A stretch of DNA of 55,071 nt from Candidatus Baldrarchaeota archaeon (GCA_030587435.1 JAUQZC010000077.1:1-55071), one strand, 5' to 3'. Positions 27,225 through 36,861 are shown, counted from the first letter of the stretch. Program-made: numbers and translations. The notes: generated by a model from the letters alone, not told the origin.

Positions 27225-27875
27225 CTACTTAGACCTTAGCATTTTCAGAACATCCTTTATACTATTAATAGCATGTGGTGTCTTTCCACTTCGGTCAATT
27301 AAAACGGCTTGCATTCCTAAGGATCGCGCAGGTAGAATATCGGAAGATAAAGAATCGCCAACCATAAAGGTATTCTCTGCGCTACTTTTCAAGTCGTAAA
27401 GAGCTTTATAAAAAATTTCTCTATCAGGTTTAGCACATCCAACCTCGCATGAAAATATGACAGTAGAGAAATATGAAAGAAGTTTACGCGTATTTTTCCT
27501 TCTTCTAACCCATTTAGCAGTAGTTTCGTAAATATTAGAAATTAATCCAAACTTGAAGTTTTCTTTTTAAGCTTTCTAAAACGTCCTCAACCTCAGGATA
27601 TATACCAAATTCTTGAGGAACCATAAGAATTTCATAAAGCTGATTCGTTAACTCCTAATGGCAATACACGACTTAAATTTTCTCTGTCGTCAGTATATTC
27701 TGGAGAAAGAGCCATTTATCATTTTCTTTTATCTAACAGACCACACATTTTCTTCTAAGTCCTTATTTTTAGGAACCTTATTGGTCCTGTGTGCTTCAAA
27801 ACATAAAGTTCCTTCCATATTTCCAATAGTTATGTAAACATCCAAGTTCTGTAAGGTCTTATTAAGAAGTGTTTA
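27225..27875 (-). pseudogene. Decayed HAD-superfamily hydrolase
   Basis: Read on the minus strand, the 3' half is clearly a HAD hydrolase: NFKFGLISNIYETTAKW, FSCEVGCAKPDREIFYKALYDL, then MVGDSLSSDILPARSLGMQAV and a stop at 27225. These are motifs II to IV. Upstream the frame is broken. A shift near 27563 in an A-rich run separates LKRK from NFKFG. Others lie near 27640 and 27710, where EENVWSVR runs into a stop. The motif I region reads YITIGNMEGTL, so both catalytic aspartates of DxD appear replaced (N and E). Three breaks and a lost nucleophile make this a pseudogene. It lies in a 930-base stretch with no other gene. Confidence 0.8.
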
Positions 27876-28011
27876 GTTGCATTTAAATATTAGTTTGGCA
27901 CTTCAATTTCTCCAGCGTTTCAAGAAAATTAAACTCTTAAATTATAGAAACAAATTCGATATTTAATTAACTGATGTACATAAAATTTAGAGAAGTATGA
28001 GTTGATGATCA

Positions 28012-28944
28012 GTGACGAGGTTTGTAGATGAAAAAGATATAGCAATCTTAAGGGTAATAGATGGTTTAAGAACCGCTTTTGAATGGGTGCCAATAGAAAA
28101 AATCGTAGAAAAACTTCCATACAAAGACTTCGAAGTTAAGAGAAGAATAAAAGAACTAGACAAAATGAGGTTAGCAAGATACCGTTACGTTAGCCATTAT
28201 AATTCTTTTGCAGCAATGCTTACAGAAAAAGGATTCGACACTCTTGCTCTCTGGGACTTTAAAAAACATGACGTAATAGAAAAAGTAGGTGCAGAGATCG
28301 GCGTAGGAAAGGAATCCGTCATAATTGGATGCGTAAGTCCAAAGGGTGAATGGGTGGTAGTAAAATTCCACAGATATTGGGCAAAAGAGTTCCGCAACAT
28401 AAGAAAATCACTAGCTTATGCTTCCATAATAGTTAGAGGTAAAGAACTCAACCTTGAAGATAGCCGCATCGACATACCTAGAGCAAAAGCACAGGTAGAA
28501 ATGAATGCGTTAGAAAAATTACATAAAATAGAGGTAAACGTCCCCGAGCCGCTTGGAATTAACAGACATGCAATAGCAATGAAAATGCTAACTAGAAACG
28601 GCGGAATACCCGCTCCACAACTAGTGCGTGTAAAACTAACAGATCCAGTCACAGCTTATGAAACAATTGTCGAGGACTACATAAAAATGGTAGATAAGGG
28701 AGATGTCATTCACGGCGATTTCAACGAATATAATGTTATTATAACTGAAAATGAAACTCCATACTACATAGACTTTCCACAAGCAGTCCCAAAAAGTTAC
28801 CCAGAAGCAAAGTTCCTGATTCGAAGAGACCTAAATAAAATATCCCATTACTTTCAACTAAAATATAGGCTAAAAACAAAAGATGTAGAAAAAATATTAA
28901 AGGATCTTATGGAAAATAATAATCGAAATTCTTTACTACAGTAA
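28012..28944 (+). CDS. rio2: RIO2-family serine/threonine protein kinase
   Basis: 310 residues. The N-terminal winged-helix domain (residues 1-85) is the Rio2 hallmark. The RIO kinase domain follows with GVGKESVIIG (P-loop-like), VVKFHRYW (ATP lysine), catalytic HGDFNEYNV near residue 240 and metal-binding IDFPQAVP near 262. In archaea and eukaryotes Rio2 acts in maturation of the small ribosomal subunit. Ribosomal S17e follows on the same strand. The start is a GTG with only a weak site upstream, so it could be a few codons off. Confidence 0.95.
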   Translation: MTRFVDEKDIAILRVIDGLRTAFEWVPIEKIVEKLPYKDFEVKRRIKELDKMRLARYRYVSHYNSFAAMLTEKGFDTLALWDFKKHDVIEKVGAEIGVGKESVIIGCVSPKGEWVVVKFHRYWAKEFRNIRKSLAYASIIVRGKELNLEDSRIDIPRAKAQVEMNALEKLHKIEVNVPEPLGINRHAIAMKMLTRNGGIPAPQLVRVKLTDPVTAYETIVEDYIKMVDKGDVIHGDFNEYNVIITENETPYYIDFPQAVPKSYPEAKFLIRRDLNKISHYFQLKYRLKTKDVEKILKDLMENNNRNSLLQ

Positions 28945-29120
28945 TTAAAGTATCCTCAACTTTCCCAAAAACTGCTATCGATCAAAGATAGAGTAAAATA
29001 CCCTCAATGTTCAATTAACATAATGCTTAAAAATGGTATTGTTAATTTAGAAACGCCTATAAGTTCCTGCATGTCAAAGTGGTTTTAAGTTCAGAACTTC
29101 GTGATGAAGGAGGAAGCAAT

Positions 29121-29348
29121 ATGGGCAAAGTTAGACCCGCTATGATAAAGAGGACAGCAAGAGAGTTGATTGAAGAGTTCCCAAACGAAGTTACCACAGA
29201 CTTTGAGAAAAACAAAAGAATAGTTGAAAAATACACAAACATAACTTCTAAAAAAGTTAGAAATAGGGTAGCGGGATATCTTGTAAGATTAGCGAAACTA
29301 AAATTAGTAGAAGGAGTTAAAGTAGAATCGGAAGAAGAAGCAAGATAA
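29121..29348 (+). CDS. rps17e: Ribosomal protein S17e
   Basis: 75 residues: MGKVRPAMIKRTARELIEEFP near the start, then FEKNKRIVEKYTNITSKKVRNRVAGYL. This is the archaeal/eukaryotic-only small-subunit protein eS17, with the usual basic helical fold. The open frame starts at 29079, but AAGGAGG ten bases before the ATG at 29121 and the conserved N terminus fix the true start. It is close to rio2, whose product matures the same subunit. Confidence 0.96.
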   Translation: MGKVRPAMIKRTARELIEEFPNEVTTDFEKNKRIVEKYTNITSKKVRNRVAGYLVRLAKLKLVEGVKVESEEEAR

Positions 29349-29593
29349 CAATGACTTCAAAAAGAGTCTATTAAACTAAATTTTTGAAGCGATACATTAA
29401 TTATATATTCAATTTAGTTTTGAAATATCATGGTAAAAGCTAAACTTGAAATGATGACGTTACCCCCATTGATCCTTTTGGAAATGATAAAAAGCTCTTG
29501 CCGGCTGACGTCCCACACGACCACCCGTATCTTATCCAAACATTAACAAATAAGCAATAACTGTACCAATATCTAATTTAGGAGGTGGGAATC
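29349..29593. other. Intergenic region upstream of hsp20
   Basis: No clear gene. ATTATATATTC near 29400 is a candidate TATA box. A frame from ATG 29431 runs only 38 codons with unlikely composition. An overlapping open stretch without a start reads DPFGNDKKLLPADVPHDHPYL, which is protein-like and could be a relic or a short leader. The region ends with AGGAGGTG, the ribosome site of hsp20. Confidence 0.35.
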
Positions 29594-30145
29594 TTGAGTG
29601 AATGGAGAAGAAAAAGAAGAAGAACATGGTTTGATGACATTTTTGAAGAAGTCAGAGAAATGTTTGAGGACTTAGAGGAAAGAATGTTCAAAGAATTTGA
29701 GGAATTCGAAAAAATGGCACCAAAAATCAAAACACCATCAGGTATGGAAGTAAGAGGACCAATAGTTTGGGGCTGGTCAATGACCATCGGACCCGATGGC
29801 AAACCAATCATTAGAGAATTTGGAAACATCCCAGGAAGGAGAGTAAGAGGAGAGCCACCGATAAAGGAAACTAGAGAACCACTTGTAGACATTATTGAAG
29901 GAGACGAAGAGATAATAATAGTGGCGGAGGTTCCAGGAGTAGAAAAAGAAGAAATTGATCTCAATGCCACAGAAACAGAACTTGAAATAAAAGCAGGAGA
30001 CAAATATTACAAGCATCTAGAGTTGCCCACTGAAGTAATACCAGATAAAGCGAAGGCAACCTACAAAAACGGAGTACTAGAAATTCGCTTACCAAGAAAA
30101 AAGGCTAAAGAAAAACCAAAAGGAAAGAAAATACAAGTAGAATGA
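29594..30145 (+). CDS. hsp20: Small heat-shock protein (Hsp20/alpha-crystallin)
   Basis: About 184 residues. The N-terminal 95 residues are very charged (EWRRKRRRTWFDDIFEEVREM) and then glycine-rich. The alpha-crystallin domain covers residues 95-170 (PLVDIIEGDEEIIIVAEVPGVEKEEIDL ... YKNGVLEIRLPRKK) with the canonical GVLEI motif. A C-terminal KKIQVE stands where many relatives have an IxI/V assembly motif. It holds unfolding proteins under stress. Start: TTG at 29594, after AGGAGGTGGGAATC; an in-frame GTG at 29585 is inside that site. It is followed by thermosome 2, forming a stress-protein block. Confidence 0.94.
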   Translation: MSEWRRKRRRTWFDDIFEEVREMFEDLEERMFKEFEEFEKMAPKIKTPSGMEVRGPIVWGWSMTIGPDGKPIIREFGNIPGRRVRGEPPIKETREPLVDIIEGDEEIIIVAEVPGVEKEEIDLNATETELEIKAGDKYYKHLELPTEVIPDKAKATYKNGVLEIRLPRKKAKEKPKGKKIQVE

Positions 30146-30237
30146 CAAATTTATTTCGTTACCATTATTCATTCTAATATTTTAAGACGCAAACTTTTGC
30201 TATCATGCACAGACTATGTTATTTTGCAAACCGTTAT

Positions 30238-30258
30238 ATTTATATAGAAGTGCTATTT
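30238..30258 (+). promoter_or_regulatory. Thermosome 2 promoter block, identical to that of thermosome 1
   Basis: Same 21 bases as at 15445-15465, containing TTTATATA as TATA box plus GAAGTGCTATTT. Distance to the ATG is longer here (about 73 bases after the block against 43 in copy 1), so the block is conserved independently of the leader that follows it. Confidence 0.75.
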
Positions 30259-30330
30259 AGGCTTTTTTGCAGAATTAACAACCACGATTTTAGCGGTGTT
30301 ATTTAAAATAAAATTAAGGGAGGAAATAGA

Positions 30331-31965
30331 ATGTCTAAACAAGCAGTTGGAGTTCCAGTCATAATTTTGAAGGAGGGTACTCAGAGGACTGTTGGTAGAG
30401 ATGCTATGAGAGCAAACATAATGGCAGCAAGAGTAATAGCAGAAGCAATAAGAACGTCCTTAGGACCAAGAGGAATGGACAAAATGCTAGTAGACAGCCT
30501 AGGCGACGTAGTCATCACCAATGATGGTGCTACGATTCTTAAGGAGATTGATGTGCAGCATCCAGCTGCGAAAATGATGGTAGAAGTAGCTAAGGCTCAG
30601 GACGACGAGGTTGGAGATGGAACAACAACAGCAGTAGTAATCGCAGGAGAACTGCTCAAAAAAGCAGAAGAACTACTAGACCAAAACATACACCCAACAA
30701 TAATAGTAGAAGGATACAAAAAGGCAGCAGATGAAGCCTGTAAAATTCTTGACGAAATTGCACTAACCACAACACCCGACAACTACGACACACTTGTAAA
30801 AATTGGAAAAACAGCGTTAAACAGTAAAGCAGTTGCTGGCGCAAAAGACCTCTTCTCCAAAATAGCAGTGGACGCAATAAAACAAATTGTAGAAGAAAGA
30901 GATGGAAAACTGTTTGCAGACATAGAACTTGTAGGCATATTAAAGAAACAGGGAAAAAGCCTACTCGAAACGGAACTTGTCTCTGGAATCGTTATAGATA
31001 AGGAAGTTGTTCACCCCGGTATGCCAAAGCGCGTAACAAATGCAAAAATCGCCCTTGTAAATGCTCCACTAGAAATAGAGAAAACAGAGTTCGATGCAGA
31101 AATCAGAATCACAGATCCCACCCAGATGAAAGCTTTCCTTGAAGAAGAACAGCGCATGCTCAGAGAAATGGTTGAAAAAATCAAAGCAAGCGGTGCCAAT
31201 GTCTTGTTCTGTCAGAAGGGTATTGATGATGTTGCTCAGCACTTCTTGGCGAAAGCAGGAATACTAGCTGTGAGAAGAGTCAAAAAGAGCGACATGGAAA
31301 AACTAGCAAAAGCAACAGGAGGAAAAATAGTCACAAGCATCGACGACCTAACACCAGAACACCTAGGAGAAGCAGGACTAGTAGAAGAAGTTAAAATCGG
31401 CGAAGATAAGATAGTCTATGTAAGAGATTGTAAGAATCCGAAAGCAGTAAGCATCGTGATTAGAGGTGGAAGTGAACACGTTGTCGACGAAGCAGAAAGG
31501 GCACTACACGACGCACTATGTGTAGTTCGGGACGTTATTGAAGATGGAAAATATGTTGCTGGCGGTGGTGCACCAGAAATAGAAGTTGCAAAAAGACTTA
31601 GAGAATATGCACAGCAAATCGGTGGAAGAGAACAACTTGCTATCGAAGCTTTTGCAGATGCCATCGAAATAGTTCCAAAAACATTAGCAGAAAACGCAGG
31701 ACACGATCCACTAGACATAATAGTACAACTTAGAGAAAGGCACGCTAAACCTGACGGAGTATGGTACGGTGTTGACGTATTCGAAGGAAAAGTTGCAGAC
31801 ATGCTTGAACGCGGAGTTCTAGAACCACTAAGAGTTAAGAAACAAGCCATTAGATCAGCGAGCGAGGCAGCCCATATGATCCTAAGAATTGATGATATCA
31901 TTGCATCAAAGCCAACAGAACCATCAAAGGGCAAAGGCGGCCCAGAAGGCATGCCAGAATACTAA
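30331..31965 (+). CDS. Thermosome subunit (group II chaperonin), copy 2
   Basis: 544 residues with [12 protein letters not shown], the ATP motif [22 protein letters not shown] and a glycine-containing tail ([13 protein letters not shown]), closer to the classic GGM-type end than copy 1. The apical domain differs strongly from copy 1 while equatorial and intermediate segments are partly identical at DNA level. The two probably form hetero-oligomeric rings. ATG follows AGGGAGGAAATAG, a strong ribosome site. Confidence 0.97.
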   Translation: MSKQAVGVPVIILKEGTQRTVGRDAMRANIMAARVIAEAIRTSLGPRGMDKMLVDSLGDVVITNDGATILKEIDVQHPAAKMMVEVAKAQDDEVGDGTTTAVVIAGELLKKAEELLDQNIHPTIIVEGYKKAADEACKILDEIALTTTPDNYDTLVKIGKTALNSKAVAGAKDLFSKIAVDAIKQIVEERDGKLFADIELVGILKKQGKSLLETELVSGIVIDKEVVHPGMPKRVTNAKIALVNAPLEIEKTEFDAEIRITDPTQMKAFLEEEQRMLREMVEKIKASGANVLFCQKGIDDVAQHFLAKAGILAVRRVKKSDMEKLAKATGGKIVTSIDDLTPEHLGEAGLVEEVKIGEDKIVYVRDCKNPKAVSIVIRGGSEHVVDEAERALHDALCVVRDVIEDGKYVAGGGAPEIEVAKRLREYAQQIGGREQLAIEAFADAIEIVPKTLAENAGHDPLDIIVQLRERHAKPDGVWYGVDVFEGKVADMLERGVLEPLRVKKQAIRSASEAAHMILRIDDIIASKPTEPSKGKGGPEGMPEY

Positions 31966-32033
31966 ACTAATAATATAATACACCATAACACCTTTTTCTG
32001 TAAATTTTATTCTTTGGTATTGGAGGTAAATAT

Positions 32034-32549
32034 ATGCGAAGAGGCTTTTTTATCGGTCGTTTTCAACCCTTTCACAAAGGACACCTATATGTTGTTAAAC
32101 TTGCATTAAAGGAGGTTGACGAACTAATTATTGGCATAGGAAGCACTCAACTTAACTACGAGGTAAACAATCCATTTACATGCGGCGAACGGCTTCAGAT
32201 GATTAGAGAAGCGTTGCGAGAGGAAAATATATCTCCCGACAAATACTGGCTTATACCTATTCCAGACATACATAACAATTACGTCTGGGTTTCTCACGTA
32301 GAATCCTTATGTCCGCCTTTTCACGTAGTCTACGGCGGAAATAAACATACACTCAAACTTTTCGAAGATGCTGGCTATGAAGTCAAAGAAGTTGAAATTT
32401 ATGGTTCAGGAGAATACTCAGGAACCGAAATAAGAAAGAAAATGTTAAATAAAGAACCCTGGGAAACCTACGTCCCACTTGCAGTAGCAAATTTCATTAA
32501 AAAGATTAGGGGCGTTGAGCGACTATTAACTATAGCAGAATCAAAGTAA
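32034..32549 (+). CDS. nadM: Archaeal NMN adenylyltransferase
   Basis: 171 residues. It has the nucleotidyltransferase motif GRFQPFHKGH (H-x-G-H) at the N terminus and SGTEIRKKM (ISSTxxR-like) near residue 145. FTCGERLQMIREAL is typical of archaeal NadM. It joins NMN and ATP to NAD in the last step of NAD synthesis. ATG follows GGAGGTAAATAT. Its 3' end overlaps the convergent RNA ligase-like gene by nine bases. Confidence 0.96.
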   Translation: MRRGFFIGRFQPFHKGHLYVVKLALKEVDELIIGIGSTQLNYEVNNPFTCGERLQMIREALREENISPDKYWLIPIPDIHNNYVWVSHVESLCPPFHVVYGGNKHTLKLFEDAGYEVKEVEIYGSGEYSGTEIRKKMLNKEPWETYVPLAVANFIKKIRGVERLLTIAESK

Positions 32550-33080
32550 GGAATATCTCTCAATGTCCACATACTTTCCTCCAACATTTGCCTTTAACTT
32601 AAAACAGCTAACATGAAACTTTCCAAAAAAGTAATCTTCATAATTCCTGATAAACCTCTTTAACCCTTCAACATCAACTATTTTTCTAACACGAGCAACT
32701 GTGACATGTGGTATTTCTTCTGCATGTCGATCCAAAGTAACTGCATGCACTTTCTCCATTAAACCGTGAACTTCTACACTTTCAACGCCCACCCATAAAA
32801 TCCTAATAGGTAATTTAGCTGAGGGAAAATGCTTAACACCTCTGAGCATGATCTCAAACGAATTCATGTGAATTTTCCGCAGTTTCGCTCTCATTTCATT
32901 AATAGTTTTCCATTGAAGCTTGCCCAGAAAATTAAGTGTTATATGTAATCTTTCGTTAGGTTGAATTTCTGCAAATCCTTTGTCTATTAATTCCCTCTGA
33001 AAGCTGCGAATTCTATTAACTATTTCTTCATCATCTATGTCTATTGCAATAAAAAAGGAACGAACAGCCTTTATCATCAT
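32541..33080 (-). CDS. thpR: ThpR-type RNA 2',3'-cyclic phosphodiesterase (2'-5' RNA ligase family)
   Basis: 179 residues with the two H-x-T/S-x motifs of the 2H superfamily: LHITLNFLG near residue 46 and PHVTVARV near 127. FFIAIDID at the N terminus is typical. Enzymes of this group open 2',3'-cyclic phosphates on RNA and reversibly ligate tRNA halves with 2'-5' bonds in vitro. The cellular role in archaea is unsettled. The gene tail overlaps nadM on the other strand. Confidence 0.93.
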   Translation of the reverse strand: MMIKAVRSFFIAIDIDDEEIVNRIRSFQRELIDKGFAEIQPNERLHITLNFLGKLQWKTINEMRAKLRKIHMNSFEIMLRGVKHFPSAKLPIRILWVGVESVEVHGLMEKVHAVTLDRHAEEIPHVTVARVRKIVDVEGLKRFIRNYEDYFFGKFHVSCFKLKANVGGKYVDIERYSLL

Positions 33081-33239
33081 GCTAGACTTCCATATAAGCT
33101 TTACTTACTTCAGTTAAATTATTCTTAATGTAAAGATGATTTTAGTCAAATTTAAATATATAAGTGACCTCAGATGAAAATAGGTGTATGACAAATAGAT
33201 CATAGTATATTGAAAAGGTTTATAAGGGATAAAGTGAGA

Positions 33240-33370
33240 GTGAATACGAAAAATTTAAAAATGTAATGCGCAGTACAAGTGTTTCGCCTTGTTCACTCAT
33301 AGTGATTTGGGGGGTGACTAGTTCTCAGATAGTTGCCAAGGGGTAGTCAGCGTCACCCCTCACAAATGAA
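33240..33370 (+). ncRNA. Candidate structured RNA or leader upstream of tfb
   Basis: In a 400-base gap, 33275-33292 forms a small hairpin (ACAAG / CTTGT). 33305-33367 forms a long one: ATTTG with CAAAT, then GGGGGTGAC with GTCACCCCT, separated by a two-base bulge. Inside the loop GTTGCC can pair with GGTAGT. A second pairing, TGACTA (33315-33320) with TAGTCA (33344-33349), excludes the main stem. AATTTAAAAA at 33251-33260 could be a TATA box. It might be a small stable RNA. An ACA lies 14 bases after the inner stem, as in H/ACA guides, but the internal loop is lopsided. A regulatory leader of tfb is the alternative. Confidence 0.45.
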
Positions 33371-33483
33371 CTCAAAATAATGTTTAGAGCTAAAATTCAT
33401 CGTTACTGATCTAATGTAGAGATCTTTCAATGGAGAGGTGGGCTTCAACTAACCTTGAAACTAAAATATTATAATAATATATT

Positions 33484-34422
33484 ATGGGGGAAATAAAATT
33501 GACAGAAGATGTAGTAAATAAGAAGAAAGAAGTTATGGTTTGTCCGGAATGTGGTAGTACAACTATACTTTTTGATCCAGCTAGGGGAGAGCATGTTTGC
33601 GCATCCTGTGGATTGGTTATTTCCGAGCATGTTGTAGATACAGGACCTGAATGGAGAGCTTTTACTCATGAAGAATTAGAGAAGAGGAGTCGAACCGGGG
33701 CTCCTACAAGTTATAGATTTGCTGATAAAGGTTTAAGTACAACTATTAGTTGGTCTGATCGTGACGCTCACGGTAGAAAACTTTCTCCCTCAAGAAGAGC
33801 TCAAATATATAGACTTAGAAGATGGAACATTAGAACAACAGTTAGAAGAAGTCTTGCAGACGGGCTTATCGAATTAAGTAGAATAGCAAGCCAAATGGGA
33901 ATACCAAACGATGTAAGTGAAACGGCAGCTCTACTTTACAGAAAAGCCGTAGAAAAACGGCTAACAAGAGGACATCCCGTTAGTGCAATGGCTGCAGCAG
34001 CAGTCTACCTAGCATGTAGAATACACAAAATACCAAGACCATTAGACGAGGTAGTAGCTCAAGCAAAATCCGATAGAAAAGACGTATCAAAATGTGTACG
34101 AGTTTTAATAAGAAGATTAAAACAAGAGTTCCCAAGACCCACAGCAATAAACTTCATACCAAGATTTGCAGCTGAACTAGGCCTATCAACAAGAACCCAG
34201 CGAAGAGCAATAGAAATCATGAAGAAAGCTCAAGATTCAGGAATAACAGCCGGGAAAGATCCATCAGGTCTGGCCGCTGCAACAATTTACATTGCCAGCA
34301 TACTTGAAGGAGAAAGAAGAACACAAAGACAAATAGCAGAAGTAGCTCACGTAACAGAAGTAACCGTTCGAAACAGATACAAAGAACTCTGCAAAAAACT
34401 TGGAATAAAAATCAAGGTCTAA
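33484..34422 (+). CDS. tfb: Transcription initiation factor TFB (TFIIB homologue)
   Basis: 312 residues. N-terminal zinc ribbon CPECG...CASCG, then the B-finger/linker region with TGAPTSYRFADKGLSTTI, and two cyclin-like repeats (residues 110-205 and 205-312) ending in a helix-turn-helix (RQIAEVAHVTEVTVRNRYKEL) for BRE binding. It bridges TBP and RNA polymerase. ATG at 33484 lacks its own site. GGGGGA at 33486-33491 would better serve the TTG at 33499, shortening the protein by five residues. The structured stretch upstream may influence expression. Confidence 0.97.
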   Translation: MGEIKLTEDVVNKKKEVMVCPECGSTTILFDPARGEHVCASCGLVISEHVVDTGPEWRAFTHEELEKRSRTGAPTSYRFADKGLSTTISWSDRDAHGRKLSPSRRAQIYRLRRWNIRTTVRRSLADGLIELSRIASQMGIPNDVSETAALLYRKAVEKRLTRGHPVSAMAAAAVYLACRIHKIPRPLDEVVAQAKSDRKDVSKCVRVLIRRLKQEFPRPTAINFIPRFAAELGLSTRTQRRAIEIMKKAQDSGITAGKDPSGLAAATIYIASILEGERRTQRQIAEVAHVTEVTVRNRYKELCKKLGIKIKV

Positions 34423-34466
34423 AATGCTCTCCCCTTTTATTTTTTCACTAATTTTGATACGTAGTT

Positions 34467-35714
34467 TTACTCTATGTTTGCATGTCCAAAACGCATGTCT
34501 TCTTCTTTTATACCAATATATGTTGCAAGACCAGCAAAAATACCGTCAAGAAAAGCAGCCACCGAAACTTCAAACTCTGTACCATCCGGGGCAAACGGGC
34601 TTCTCCAACCTTTCCACTGCCTAATATCCCAATCATATATATTGTCATGATCTTTTCTTCCAGGTATCTTTATTTTTATATCTGAAATTTCCCAAAGAGC
34701 GTTTTCAAACGATGTTATACCAATTATCATGCTTCCCATTTCCTTAGCTATTCTTGCAATACTATATGCAGCGCCACTACCACTTGCAGTGAATGTAATT
34801 TGCCCTTTACGCACAGGTCTATTCAGAGGTTCGAAATCTATGATACTTGTAACGAAGGCATGAGGAATCTGATCTAATCTCATCTTGAAAGGCCCAACAG
34901 CCATATTAAATGTTTTACCACGAGCACAGAAATGAACAGTTTGCTGACTATAATATTTTAAAAGAAAATTAGCAAGTAAAGCAGTTATCTCATCTTCATC
35001 ACTATAAGCAACACTTAGATTTTTCTCAGCCCGATCCAAAAGTTCAAGAGCAGTTTCTTTAGATATTTTGAAACTTTTTTCGACATCCTCATTGTTTAAA
35101 ATACATTCCATTAAACCTCTACAAATAGCCTCGGAAAAAATCAACTGCGTATATTCTGAAGTTGTACCAAGCGGAGTAAATGGCTTTTCATCCTCTTTAT
35201 ATTTTGACAGAAGTTCCTCACGTTTACAATCAGGTTTTAAATATATCACTGGGAAACTTGCCAACTTAGCTAATGGGGAATCCAAGGAACCAGTTATTAC
35301 GATAATTTCACATCCAATTTCCCGCCCAAACTTAGCTTTCTTTAAAACTTTCCCAGTTCTCCCAGAAGTACTGAAACAAATTATAATATCGCCCCTTTCT
35401 AAGACGGCGTTTGGATCGTAAACAATATATTGCTCTAAAGTTGGATAAACGGCATTAAGATTTAACTGCGTCAGTCTGTCGGCAAAGGTCCTAGCGCCCA
35501 GAAGAAGACTCCTACCTCTAGCCGCAAAATGAATTCTTTTATCCTTAAAATTGGATATATGCTCCAGAAACTTAATTATAGCGTCTCTCTGTTTGTTAAA
35601 GAGGAAATTAATATTTTCCTTAGCCTGTTCGATAAGATACAAGGAAGTATTTTTTGAAACATGTAAAGATCTCTCAACATCGTTTTCCCTGATCGGAACA
35701 TAAACTCTTAACAT
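34467..35714 (-). CDS. Protein with two SIS (sugar isomerase) domains
   Basis: About 415 residues from ATG 35714 (GAGGG site); the frame extends to 35798 without support. Two similar halves each carry a SIS phosphosugar-binding fold. The first has AARGRSLLLGARTFADRL and CFSTSGRTGKVLKKA; the second has CARGKTFNMAVGPFKMRL and TASGSGAAYSIARIA. The layout is like two fused 6-phospho-3-hexuloisomerase (PHI) units. PHI acts in the ribulose monophosphate pathway that archaea use to make ribulose 5-phosphate. No hexulose-phosphate synthase is next to it. Enzyme or sugar-phosphate sensor remains open. Confidence 0.85.
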   Translation of the reverse strand: MLRVYVPIRENDVERSLHVSKNTSLYLIEQAKENINFLFNKQRDAIIKFLEHISNFKDKRIHFAARGRSLLLGARTFADRLTQLNLNAVYPTLEQYIVYDPNAVLERGDIIICFSTSGRTGKVLKKAKFGREIGCEIIVITGSLDSPLAKLASFPVIYLKPDCKREELLSKYKEDEKPFTPLGTTSEYTQLIFSEAICRGLMECILNNEDVEKSFKISKETALELLDRAEKNLSVAYSDEDEITALLANFLLKYYSQQTVHFCARGKTFNMAVGPFKMRLDQIPHAFVTSIIDFEPLNRPVRKGQITFTASGSGAAYSIARIAKEMGSMIIGITSFENALWEISDIKIKIPGRKDHDNIYDWDIRQWKGWRSPFAPDGTEFEVSVAAFLDGIFAGLATYIGIKEEDMRFGHANIE

Positions 35715-35841
35715 GACGTTCCCTCGGATAGACAATATCCATAAATATCTAATACAATGTCTATTTGAGGTTTTCCTACCCGTTCGACAAAATCCCAACT
35801 AATCGATTAAAAACTCTAAAAGACACAATTCACAGAATAAG

Positions 35842-36636
35842 TCAAGGAAACTCCATCTCTTTCTTTTCTTTAGCTTTAAGCACCTTCTCTGCAACCTGTC
35901 TCGGTAAACGAACATCTTCAGCCCTATATTCGGTAGGACTTTTCAAAATCATGCCAACACCATCAATAATTTCAATTTCCCACATTCTAAGATCATGAGC
36001 AGTCAATCTACATTTTTCAATCAGTAAAAACCTCCTAAGTACACCGCCTCTAACATACTTCCTAAAACGGAAAATAGCATCACCGATATGTTCCAAGCCA
36101 AAACCAAATGCTTCTCCAGTTGTAATAGCATATTCACTAACAGCATAAGTAGTAAAATTCCAAGGATGCAAAACCTTCTTAATAATATAGCTTTCTCTAC
36201 GAGCCATAGCAGGAGCGTGAAGCCAAAAAGCACTCAAAGAATCGATAACAAGTCTTCCGCGACCGTAACCCAGTTCTTTTTTAGCATCAATAACCTTTTG
36301 AAGAAGTTCCTGAGTATCAAGCGACTTCAACATCCAAGGATCATCCTTCTTCTTCAACAAAGCATCAATAATAATAAGCTGATTCTCGTCAATAGCTTTC
36401 TCAAAATTAAAGCCGAACAGAGAAGCAGCAGCAATAATACTCTCCCTACTTTCCTCAGTAGTACAGTAAATACACTTATCCCCCTCCTTAATACCCTGAG
36501 CAATAAAATGAATCGAAGCAATAGTTTTACCAGTACCAGGCTCACCAACCAAGGCAACAAGAAACCCTCGAGGAATACCACCCTGCAAAAGATTATCTAA
36601 CGAAGGAATACCAGTAGAAATTCGTTCAATCCTCAA
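35842..36636 (-). CDS. KaiC-like RecA-superfamily ATPase
   Basis: 264 residues, one KaiC domain. ISTGIPSLDNLLQGGIPRG at the start, Walker A GEPGTGKT near residue 32, a CTTEESRESI segment typical of KaiC (E-E pair), and Walker B RLVIDSLSAF near 148. A basic, charged C-terminal tail (RQVAEKVLKAKEKKE) follows. Single-domain archaeal KaiC proteins are thought to be signalling ATPases, often linked with motility or chemosensory genes; none is seen here. TTG start after GGAGGTTTAAATT. Confidence 0.92.
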   Translation of the reverse strand: MRIERISTGIPSLDNLLQGGIPRGFLVALVGEPGTGKTIASIHFIAQGIKEGDKCIYCTTEESRESIIAAASLFGFNFEKAIDENQLIIIDALLKKKDDPWMLKSLDTQELLQKVIDAKKELGYGRGRLVIDSLSAFWLHAPAMARRESYIIKKVLHPWNFTTYAVSEYAITTGEAFGFGLEHIGDAIFRFRKYVRGGVLRRFLLIEKCRLTAHDLRMWEIEIIDGVGMILKSPTEYRAEDVRLPRQVAEKVLKAKEKKEMEFP

Positions 36637-36861
36637 AATTTAAACCTCCAATAATACCAAAAATATAATCCCCAAAACATATTTATAATTGACCTTTTTT
36701 CCATTTCTCATAACTATCCAGAGTTACAACCTCAATTTCATTAACAGACAAATCGTAACCTTCTCTTTTTACTCTAGCTAATACATAGCGATGTAATAAT
36801 TATAGTAAATTTAAAGGAAACGTGGGGAGTTTTAAGCATATTTAATTAAAAAACACAGAAG

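Noticed and set aside
33309..33364. Firm H/ACA guide RNA call
   Set aside because: An ACA stands 14 bases after the inner stem, but the 5' side of the internal loop is 13 bases and no K-turn is visible. Extending the outer stem through ATTTG/CAAAT also consumes most of the ACA box.
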